Below, piece by piece: positions 1-5,773 of a stretch of 8,721 nt of DNA (position 1 is its first letter; every line of letters starts with the position of its first letter). Below the pieces are notes generated by a model, which was not told where the DNA came from, did no database searches, and saw nothing but the letters and a program-made list of their open reading frames with translations. This DNA is from Oscillospiraceae bacterium. GTDB taxonomy: Bacteria > Bacillota > Clostridia > Oscillospirales > Ruminococcaceae. Where the stretch lies: the NCBI GenBank assembly GCA_017828935.1, contig JAGAUG010000022.1, positions 1 to 8,721 of the forward strand, written 5' to 3'. The position numbers and the translations under genes are program-made.

Positions 1-14
1 ATAAAAACTTCACA

Positions 15-19
15 CTCCT
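15..19 (-). promoter_or_regulatory. Shine-Dalgarno site for an off-edge gene
   Basis: Minus-strand AGGAG at 19-15 is the only purine-rich SD match in the left intergenic region. A GTG at 13-11 is too close to serve as its start. The minus strand reads AT at 2-1, so an ATG split by the window edge would lie 12 nt from AGGAG. The start codon is therefore probably at or beyond the edge, but it cannot be seen. Confidence 0.35.
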
Positions 20-40
20 GAATTAAAAATTAAAATTTTT

Positions 41-56
41 GGCTCTTACGAGCCGA
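41..56. repeat. GGCTC hairpin shared with the right-hand repeat
   Basis: GGCTCTTACGAGCCGA forms a 5-bp GGCTC/GAGCC stem. The same 16 bases, with one change (A to G in the loop), recur at 8602-8617 inside the right-hand repeat element. On the plus strand the hairpin is followed by GATTTTTTA, so it could act as a terminator for a plus-strand transcript from the left. On the minus strand it has a GUAA tetraloop and lies in the putative leader. It may be a relic of the repeat family or an independent hairpin. Confidence 0.4.
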
Positions 57-140
57 TTTTTTATAGATTTTTATGATTTTAGATCTAAGAATAGCTGGTC
101 TAAAAATAGATTTTTGGGGAACTGGGCCATTCTAATATTT

Positions 141-169
141 ATTATAATATATTTTTTATTATAAATCAA
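141..169 (-). promoter_or_regulatory. Sigma-A-type promoter for the leftward off-edge gene
   Basis: On the minus strand, TTGATT (169-164) is followed after exactly 17 nt by a perfect TATAAT (146-141). This predicts a start at 134-133, coincident with the base of the 8-bp leader stem. Because the region is very AT-rich, TATAAT alone would be weak evidence. The 17-nt spacing and the position just downstream of the secF terminator strengthen the call. Confidence 0.5.
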
Positions 170-220
170 GTGTTTTTATAAAAAATTTTTTAGTAAAATT
201 TTTAAATAATTTTATTAAAT

Positions 221-254
221 ATTAAATAAAAATGCGACCGAAATAATCGATCGC
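221..254 (-). terminator. Rho-independent terminator of secDF
   Basis: The minus-strand RNA forms GCGAUCG (254-248), loop AUUAUUU (247-241), CGGUCGC (240-234): seven pairs including one U-G wobble. It is followed by AUUUUUAUUU. On the plus strand the wobble becomes a C-A mismatch and there is no T tract on that side, so the signal is directional. It starts 13 nt after the secF stop codon, as expected for the end of the operon. Confidence 0.75.
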
Positions 255-267
255 TCTAAAATAAAAT

Positions 268-1209
268 TTATTTTGAATTAGAAATTTTTGATAATCTCTT
301 TTGTTTTTCTCTTTCTCTCCAAACTACCCAAAGTGGCCCAGCAATACAAATCGTCGAGTAAGTTCCCGCTATCATCCCAACCATCAGCGGCAATACAAAC
401 GAAACAATACTGTTAACTCCTCTTATATAAGCAACGATTAAAACAATTAAAACCGAAAGAACTGTCGTAACCGTTGTATTTATCGTTCTCGTAAAAGATT
501 GATTTATGCTCTTGTTTACAAGTTCTCCAAACGGTATTTTAGAACCATGTATTTTTTTGTTTTCTCTTATTCTATCGTAAATAACAATCGTATCGTTTAC
601 AGAATAACCTAAAATCATCAATGCCGCAGCAATAAAATGATCGTTTAGCGGTAACTTTAATATAATAAAAGTTCCATAAACTAAGATAACGTCGTGAATT
701 AGCGCGATTACTGCTGTTACCCCGGCCGATAAACCGCCAATTTTTTTAAACCTAATAGCTATATAAATAATCATAACAACAGCAGCAAAAACAACCGCTA
801 CCATACATTTAGCGAAAAACTCTTTACCGACAATCGGATCAACGTTGTTTACCTGTATCTCTTTAAAATTATTCTTAGAGAATTTATTATTTAATAAATT
901 CTTTAAATTTTGTTGCATCTTATCATCTAAAGATTTGTCCGCTCCAAAAGAAATAACAACTCTGTTTGAACCGCTAGTAATATCCGTTGTTTTTTGGACA
1001 CTAACTTGTTTATTTAAAGCCTTAGAAATTTCGCTCTCTAGTCTGTCTTTGTCAACTTCCCCATCATAAGAGTATGTAAAAATATACCCACCTTGAAACT
1101 GAATATCAAGTTTAACTCCGTTAATAATAGTCGCAATTATAATTAATACAATTACACTAATAGAAAATCCAAAAAATTTATTTTTATTGCCTATAAAATT
1201 AAGATTCAT
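268..1209 (-). CDS. secF: Protein translocase subunit SecF
   Basis: SecF pairs with SecD in the cytoplasmic membrane and uses the proton motive force to help pull proteins through SecYEG. The 313-residue product has the family layout: a first membrane helix at about 12-31, the LDIQFQGG motif (34-41; the usual form is GIDFxGG), an extracytoplasmic domain to about residue 125, then five helices. The family signatures GYSVNDTIVIYDRIRE (Asp206 in a helix) and FTRTINTTVTT are present. I chose ATG 1209 because GGAGG (1222-1218) lies 8 nt before it; the ATG at 1224 overlaps that SD and would add five residues. The start lies inside the end of secD (11-bp overlap), suggesting translational coupling. 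Length is normal and no key motif is missing. Confidence 0.95.
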   Translation of the reverse strand: MNLNFIGNKNKFFGFSISVIVLIIIATIINGVKLDIQFQGGYIFTYSYDGEVDKDRLESEISKALNKQVSVQKTTDITSGSNRVVISFGADKSLDDKMQQNLKNLLNNKFSKNNFKEIQVNNVDPIVGKEFFAKCMVAVVFAAVVMIIYIAIRFKKIGGLSAGVTAVIALIHDVILVYGTFIILKLPLNDHFIAAALMILGYSVNDTIVIYDRIRENKKIHGSKIPFGELVNKSINQSFTRTINTTVTTVLSVLIVLIVAYIRGVNSIVSFVLPLMVGMIAGTYSTICIAGPLWVVWREREKQKRLSKISNSK

Positions 1210-2614
1210 TTTTTTTACCTCCATAAAGCTTAGGATTTTTTAGAACTTTAAAATTACTTATAGATCTAAGCATTATCTTGGAAGCATTAACTCCAAAAAC
1301 AAAGTTAAGAACCACACCAACTAATAGCGTATAACCAAACGAATAAATTGCGCCAGCTGGAGCTGCTCCAAACAATATAAACAACGGCTTTAACATCTTA
1401 GCAAAAAAACTCGTTGGAGGCCCAAAAGCGCCCATAAGTATCGAAGCTACGATAATAACAGTTACATTTCCGTCCAAGATAGCCGTAAACGCTCTTTCGT
1501 AACCGAGATCAATAGAACTCTTTACTGTCTTTCCTGATCTTATTTCTTCTTTGATTCTTTCGAACGTTATAACGTTCGCGTCAACACCCATTCCAATAGC
1601 GAGAATTATACCAGCGATTCCTGGTAACGTCAAAGTAAAGCTCGGAACAAATCCAAAAAAACCAGTTATCGAAGCGATCATCCCTGTTACTTGGCCAGCC
1701 AAAGATATAACTGCAATAACCCCAGGCAATCTATAAATCGAAATCATAAAGATCGCAATACAAATAAACGCAATCACTCCGGCCATCAACATCGCATCAC
1801 GCGCACCAAGACCCAAGATCGGGCTAATAGTATTAAAATTCTCTGTTTGAAGTTTAAACGGCAACGACCCTGAATTAATTTGATCAGCTAGTTTCTTAGC
1901 TGTCTTAGGAGTAAACTGACCTGAAATAGAAGCCTCTCCGCCTTCGATAGCCTCGTTAACGTTAGCTGCACTTATCATATCGTCGTCCATCCAAATAGAA
2001 ATTACACCGTGACCTGCCAATCTCTTTGTTGCTTCAGCGAACTTTTTAGTCCCTTCTTTGTTTAATTTAAGCGAAACAACTGACTCCGTTGCGCCTGTAT
2101 CTCTTTGGACTAAAGCAGCTTCGGCAGACTTAACATCCTTGCCTTCTAAAATAACAACTTTCTTGGTAACTCCCTTAGGCTTACCTTGATCGTCTCTTTC
2201 GCTGCCTTCTCTAAAAGTTAAAAGAGCTGTCTCTCCGAGCTCTTTTACAGCTCTTTCAGGGTTAAAATCTTTTTCGTTTTCTTTCCAAGGAAATCTAACT
2301 ATAATTCTGTTTTTGTCGTTATCTGTATAGACTTCAGAATCCGTAATATTTTGGGCAACTAATCTTTGTTTTATAACTGTTTCGGCAGCAGCCATTTGAG
2401 ATTCAGTTGCTTTTATTTCTTTAGGCGGAGTAAACGTAACATCAACTCCTCCCCGAATATCAATTCCCCATCTTATGTCGCTAGCGCTCTTTACATAAAC
2501 ATGAGTAATATCCCCAAACTTTCGGCTCAAACCAAAAAAAGTTAAACAAGCAAATAAAACTAGTAAACTTAAAACAATAAAAAAATTAGACTTCTTTAAT
2601 TTTTTTCCCAACAA
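1199..2614 (-). CDS. secD: Protein translocase subunit SecD
   Basis: SecD is the larger partner of SecF and works at the outer face of the Sec channel during the late, proton-driven stage of export. The 471-residue product starts with a lysine-rich tail and one helix (about 10-30), followed by WGIDIRGGVDV, the SecD form of the GxDLRGG motif. The large extracytoplasmic P1 region extends to about residue 260, then five helices follow. The signature GMGVDANVITFERIKEE places the conserved membrane Asp at residue 345; FTAILDGNVT follows. Translation starts at TTG 2614, 6 nt after GGAGG (2625-2621); a second TTG follows immediately at 2611 and is also possible. The gene is first in a two-gene operon with its own promoter. 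The last codons encode LYGGKKNES and carry the secF SD. Confidence 0.96.
   Translation of the reverse strand: MLGKKLKKSNFFIVLSLLVLFACLTFFGLSRKFGDITHVYVKSASDIRWGIDIRGGVDVTFTPPKEIKATESQMAAAETVIKQRLVAQNITDSEVYTDNDKNRIIVRFPWKENEKDFNPERAVKELGETALLTFREGSERDDQGKPKGVTKKVVILEGKDVKSAEAALVQRDTGATESVVSLKLNKEGTKKFAEATKRLAGHGVISIWMDDDMISAANVNEAIEGGEASISGQFTPKTAKKLADQINSGSLPFKLQTENFNTISPILGLGARDAMLMAGVIAFICIAIFMISIYRLPGVIAVISLAGQVTGMIASITGFFGFVPSFTLTLPGIAGIILAIGMGVDANVITFERIKEEIRSGKTVKSSIDLGYERAFTAILDGNVTVIIVASILMGAFGPPTSFFAKMLKPLFILFGAAPAGAIYSFGYTLLVGVVLNFVFGVNASKIMLRSISNFKVLKNPKLYGGKKNES
1218..1222 (-). promoter_or_regulatory. secF Shine-Dalgarno inside the secD coding end
   Basis: Minus-strand GGAGG lies in the secD codons for Tyr-Gly-Gly and is followed by T and seven A residues before ATG 1209. 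It decides between two in-frame ATGs: the one at 1224 overlaps the SD, so 1209 is the likely start. Ribosomes finishing secD at 1199 would be next to this site. Confidence 0.8.
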
Positions 2615-2701
2615 AACTCTCCTCCAGTTCTAAAATTTAATAAATTTAATATTTAACTTAATTTTAAAATTTTTATAATTTCAAAAATTCTGTTAATATT
2701 T

Positions 2702-2729
2702 ATTATATTAATATTTTTAAAAAAGTCAA
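2702..2729 (-). promoter_or_regulatory. Sigma-A-type promoter of secDF
   Basis: On the minus strand, TTGACT (2729-2724) and a perfect TATAAT (2707-2702) are 16 nt apart in the gap between ppk1 and secD. The predicted start, near 2695, leaves a leader of about 80 nt before secD. I see no strong terminator between the ppk1 stop (2752) and this promoter, so some read-through from ppk1 is possible. Confidence 0.65.
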
Positions 2730-2751
2730 TAAATATTAAAAAATTTATTAC

Positions 2752-4836
2752 TCAAAGATTAAATAATTTTTCTTGACAATTAAAAATATTATCTGGGGAG
2801 CTAGAATTTAATTTTTTATATTCGCCGTCAACGTCTAATTTTTGGGCTAAAACATTGTCTTTAAGATAAAAATCTAGTAATTTAATAATTTTAGATTTTA
2901 TTTCTGGGTCTTCGATCGGACAAACAACTTCTACTCTTTTTTCTGTATTTCTTGTCATCAAGTCAGCTGAAGAAATAAAAATTTTTTTATCTTGATAAGA
3001 GCTCCCAAAACAAAATACTCTTGAATGTTCTAAAAACCTGCCGATAATACTTATAACTTCGATATTTTCTGTAAGGTCTTCGATTCCCGGAATTAAACAA
3101 CAGATTCCACGAATAATTAATTTTATTTTAACGCCAGCTTTTGAAGCGTCTATTAACTTAAAAATAATATCTTTATCAGATAAAGAATTGCATTTTATTA
3201 TTATTTCAGCTGGCTGGCCGCTCAAAGCCTTTGTTATTTCTTCATAAATTAAATATAAAAAACTAGGCTTAAATATAACAGGAGACGACAGTATTTTAAC
3301 AGTATTCTCTTGAACAGTTCCTACACAAATATTATTAAATAAATTAAGAATATCTTTACCAATTTTTTCGTCACAAGTCATAAAACATAGATCTGTATAG
3401 CTTTTAGCTGTTACTTCGTTGTAATTTCCTGTTCCAATTTGAGAGATATAATTTATATTTTGATCGTCTTTTCTTGTTATTAACAAGACCTTCGCGTGTA
3501 TTTTATAATTTTCAAGTCCGTATATAACTTTACAACCAGACTCTTCTAAAGCTGTTGCCCACTCTATATTATTTTGTTCGTCGAATTTAGCTTTAAGCTC
3601 AACTATAACTAAGACGTCCTTTCCGTTATCAGCAGCTTTTTTTAAAATCGAAACAACTTGAGAGCTGTGGGCAACTCTATATAACGTAATTTTAATCGAA
3701 ACAACTTTTTCGTCTTCTGCTGCTTGATCAAGAAGCTTATAAAATAAAACCATACTATCAAACGGATACGAAAGCAAGATATCTTTTTTTAAAACCTGAT
3801 CAATCATTGATATATTAGAAATATTTTCTGGCTTTTTAGGCAATATTTTTTTATAAAACAAATTTGGAAATTCATACATATCAAACATCTTAATTAAAAC
3901 AGACAAAAACGAAAGATCCAACGGAGCCTTTAAAACAAAAACTTGTTTTTCTTCTAGATTTAATTTTTTAGATAAATAATTAATAACATCTCTAGCATCT
4001 TCGCATTTATTTATTTCTAGCTTTACCGGAGATAAATTTCGTCTTTGTTTTAATAAAATAGACATCACTTGTTTCATATCAGAGCAATCATCTTTTATTT
4101 TTTCGTTAAGTTCAGGTTCTAATTCCATTTTTCTAGTTATCTTAAATTTTGTTTTTGAAATTATTTTATATTTATTAAAAATTTTATAAGCAAAGTGTAA
4201 AATAAGATCTTCAACTAAAACAAATTTTTTTTTAAAATTATTATTATTAAAATTATTAGGTATCATAATTATACGGTTAAAATATCCAACTGCCGGAATA
4301 ATTCCTATTTTTATCGTATCTTTTTTCTTTGAGATTAATTTTACATAAATATATATTTCTTTGTTTTTCAAAAACGGAAAAGGGTGATGTTTATCTATTA
4401 TTTGCGGAGATATTAACGGAAAAATATTCGCATCAAAAAAATTTTCTAAATATTTATATTCGTTATATTCTATTTGATTAATATTTATATGCTCTAAATA
4501 AGATTCACTAGATTCAGTCATTAAGTCAAAATAAATTTTATCAGATAATTTAAACAGCTTTTGAGTCTTATTAGAAATTAAATCTAATTGTTCTTTTATA
4601 TTTAAGTTAGTTAAAATATCTAATTTTTGTTTATTTAAGATTTTATCGTAATAAAGCGAACTAACTCTCGTCATAAAAAATTCATCGATATTATTATAAA
4701 AAATTTGCAAAAATTTTATTCTTTCGAATAGCGGAATTTCTTTGTTTTCAGACTCAAGTAATACTCTTTTGTGAAACTCCAAATGACTGATTTCTCTGTT
4801 TTGAAAATATTTTAAATTTTGTTTCGTAAATATCAC
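2752..4836 (-). CDS. ppk1: Polyphosphate kinase 1
   Basis: PPK1 reversibly moves the terminal phosphate of ATP onto inorganic polyphosphate. The 694-residue product (numbered from GTG 4836) matches the family end to end. The N-terminal domain has YFQNREISHLEF (10-21; usually SWLEF, so His18 replaces Trp) and NNIDEFFMTRV. The middle domain has HHPFPFLKNKE. The catalytic domains have ITLYRVAHSS (Arg about 387), YKIHAKVLLI (His447, equivalent to the phosphorylated histidine), IGTGNYNEVTAKSYTD, GVKIKLIIRGICCL and GRFLEHSR (second catalytic His604). SSADLMTRN has Leu where Trp is usual. All essential residues are present, so activity is likely. The start is uncertain: the GTG lies inside the SD (see that entry), and the family alignment would suit a start near 4827. 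The gene stands alone, with no ppx exopolyphosphatase beside it. Confidence 0.95.
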   Translation of the reverse strand: MIFTKQNLKYFQNREISHLEFHKRVLLESENKEIPLFERIKFLQIFYNNIDEFFMTRVSSLYYDKILNKQKLDILTNLNIKEQLDLISNKTQKLFKLSDKIYFDLMTESSESYLEHININQIEYNEYKYLENFFDANIFPLISPQIIDKHHPFPFLKNKEIYIYVKLISKKKDTIKIGIIPAVGYFNRIIMIPNNFNNNNFKKKFVLVEDLILHFAYKIFNKYKIISKTKFKITRKMELEPELNEKIKDDCSDMKQVMSILLKQRRNLSPVKLEINKCEDARDVINYLSKKLNLEEKQVFVLKAPLDLSFLSVLIKMFDMYEFPNLFYKKILPKKPENISNISMIDQVLKKDILLSYPFDSMVLFYKLLDQAAEDEKVVSIKITLYRVAHSSQVVSILKKAADNGKDVLVIVELKAKFDEQNNIEWATALEESGCKVIYGLENYKIHAKVLLITRKDDQNINYISQIGTGNYNEVTAKSYTDLCFMTCDEKIGKDILNLFNNICVGTVQENTVKILSSPVIFKPSFLYLIYEEITKALSGQPAEIIIKCNSLSDKDIIFKLIDASKAGVKIKLIIRGICCLIPGIEDLTENIEVISIIGRFLEHSRVFCFGSSYQDKKIFISSADLMTRNTEKRVEVVCPIEDPEIKSKIIKLLDFYLKDNVLAQKLDVDGEYKKLNSSSPDNIFNCQEKLFNL

Positions 4837-4839
4837 CTC
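4832..4839 (-). promoter_or_regulatory. Strong Shine-Dalgarno at ppk1 that overlaps the GTG start
   Basis: Minus-strand GAGGTGAT is fully complementary to the 16S rRNA tail, yet it contains the only conventional start in reach (GTG 4836-4834). In-frame codons after it are ATA, TTT and ACG (4827-4825); ACG is 8 nt past the GAGG core. An out-of-frame ATG at 4841 opens a two-codon ORF (ATG AGG TGA) across the SD. Either the GTG is used with little SD help, or the start is a rare codon. Confidence 0.5.
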
Positions 4840-4902
4840 ATTAATATAATTTCCGTTTATTTTATTATAATTATAAAAAAATATATAAAAATTTTTATTT
4901 TA

Positions 4903-4911
4903 ATTATATCA
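4903..4911 (-). promoter_or_regulatory. Extended -10 promoter of ppk1
   Basis: Minus-strand TGATATAAT gives a TG dinucleotide (4911-4910), one base and a perfect TATAAT (4908-4903): an extended -10 element. I find no convincing -35 at 16-18 nt, which extended -10 promoters tolerate. A start near 4896 leaves about 57 nt before the SD. It diverges from the plus-strand promoter about 110 bp away. Confidence 0.55.
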
Positions 4912-5017
4912 TGTGATTTTGTAAAAAAATGTAAAATTTTGTCGATTATTATAATTAATATAATATCTAAAAACTATTAAAAACTATATTTTGAAATAAT
5001 TAAAATATTATGATTAT

Positions 5018-5046
5018 TTGACATATTTTGTTTTTTGTGATAAGAT
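5018..5046 (+). promoter_or_regulatory. Strong promoter of the Pr6Pr-alaS operon
   Basis: Consensus TTGACA (5018-5023) is separated by exactly 17 nt from TAAGAT (5041-5046), which is preceded by TG plus one base (5038-5040), an extended -10. The predicted start near 5053 leaves about 25 nt before the SD at 5078. No other good promoter lies between here and alaS, so this is probably the promoter for both genes. Confidence 0.75.
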
Positions 5047-5077
5047 AAATTTATAAATTATTAAATTAAATAATCAA

Positions 5078-5085
5078 AGAGGTGA
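5078..5085 (+). promoter_or_regulatory. Shine-Dalgarno that decides the Pr6Pr gene start
   Basis: AGAGGTGA is the only strong SD upstream of the membrane-protein frame. The frame is open from 5086, just after an in-frame TGA (5083-5085) within the SD. The first plausible starts are ATA (5092, 9 nt from the GAGG core) and ATT (5095, 12 nt). The first conventional start, TTG 5158, has no SD and would remove most of the first membrane helix. Confidence 0.6.
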
Positions 5086-5094
5086 CTTAAGATA

Positions 5095-5742
5095 ATTAAG
5101 AATAAAATTACTCAAATTATTTATCAAACGTCGTTTTGTTCGATTGCTCTGATTGCCTTGATTTCTAGCTTCGGATTTTTTAACGCTAAATTCGAAAACA
5201 ATTTTTTTGTTTACTTTACTAATTTGAGCAACTATTTTTGTATGATTATAATATTTTTAGAGCTCAAACAAAGTATTTATAAAAAAGACGACAGCTTTGT
5301 TAGCGTATTTCCGGTTTTAAAATTTTTTGGAGTTGTTGCGATTTCGATTACGTTTTTTATTTTTAATTTCTTACTCGCTAAAGATAGAACGATAGAACAA
5401 AATATGTCAGTTAATAGTGTGTTGTTACATGTTGTATTGCCGATTTTATTTGTTTTAGATTGGTTTATTTTTTATGAAAAAAATAAACTAAAATGGTTTT
5501 ACCCAATTGGCGCGATGATAATTCCGGCTATATATGTTTGTTTTATATTTTTAAGAGGCTGGATTCTTAATTTTGAAGGCGAGCTTATATTTCCGTATTT
5601 TTTCTTTGATATTAACAAACTCGGAGTTGCAGGTGTTTTAAGATGGATTATAAGCTTGTTAATTATTTTTTTAATATTTGGCTATGTATTATATTTTATA
5701 GACAAGATTATGTTGTGTATTAAAAAAAATAAAAATATATAA
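5095..5742 (+). CDS. Pr6Pr / FAR-17a/AIG1-like six-helix membrane protein
   Basis: This is an integral membrane protein of the Pr6Pr family, related to eukaryotic AIG1/ADTRP. Those proteins hydrolyse fatty-acid esters of hydroxy fatty acids using a membrane Thr and His; the bacterial role is not established. With an ATT start it has 215 residues and six helices at about 9-27, 42-57, 77-95, 109-127, 135-156 and 182-203. Family marks are YFTNLSN (Thr42), NSVLLHVVLPILFVLDW (His112), FLRG and FPYFFFD; Thr42 and His112 fall where the AIG1 catalytic pair lies. The start is inferred: a strong SD at 5078-5085 is followed by ATA (5092) and ATT (5095), while a conservative call from TTG 5158 would give 194 residues lacking most of helix 1. 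It is first in a transcript with alaS 31 nt downstream; no functional link is evident. Confidence 0.8.
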   Translation: MKNKITQIIYQTSFCSIALIALISSFGFFNAKFENNFFVYFTNLSNYFCMIIIFLELKQSIYKKDDSFVSVFPVLKFFGVVAISITFFIFNFLLAKDRTIEQNMSVNSVLLHVVLPILFVLDWFIFYEKNKLKWFYPIGAMIIPAIYVCFIFLRGWILNFEGELIFPYFFFDINKLGVAGVLRWIISLLIIFLIFGYVLYFIDKIMLCIKKNKNI

Positions 5743-5756
5743 ATATATTAAGAGAT

Positions 5757-5762
5757 AAGGTG
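5757..5762 (+). promoter_or_regulatory. Shine-Dalgarno of alaS
   Basis: AAGGTG ends 11 nt before ATG 5774. A GTG at 5762 begins on the last base of this motif and has no good SD of its own, so the ATG is preferred. The spacing is longer than usual, suggesting only moderate initiation strength. Confidence 0.55.
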
Positions 5763-5773
5763 TGTATAAAACA

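Larger units (their letters stand above)
1..133 (-). ncRNA. Putative structured 5' leader RNA of a gene starting off the left edge
   Basis: Read on the minus strand, the predicted transcript starts at about A133, 7-8 nt after a TATAAT box. Its first eight bases, AGAAUGGC (133-126), pair with GCUAUUCU (95-88) through seven Watson-Crick pairs and one G-U. The plus-strand version of this stem would carry an A-C mismatch, which favours minus-strand transcription. The enclosed loop can form an A/U-rich hairpin around 115-102. Further down is GGCUC-GUAA-GAGCC (54-41), capped by a GNRA-type tetraloop, then an AU-rich stretch and an AGGAG SD at 19-15. The order terminator, promoter, stem, hairpin, SD fits an untranslated leader. 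I do not recognise it as a known riboswitch, T-box or ribosomal-protein leader. The gene it would serve is not in the window. Confidence 0.4.

Noticed and set aside
81..90. AGATCTAAGA (palindromic core TTAGATCTAA at 78-87) as an operator
   Set aside because: A short AT-rich palindrome with no second copy near a promoter; it may simply be part of leader folding.
845..1873. Plus-strand open frames of 60-74 codons opposite secF and secD (845-1069, 1551-1736, 1691-1873)
   Set aside because: They lie antisense within well-conserved secDF sequence, have no SD or family resemblance, and are explained by the codon pattern of the real genes.
5716..5745. Possible internal promoter for alaS in the end of the Pr6Pr gene (TTGTGT, 17 nt, TATATA)
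   Set aside because: Only three of six bases match at -35 and the -10 lies in continuous A/T sequence where such matches are expected by chance.
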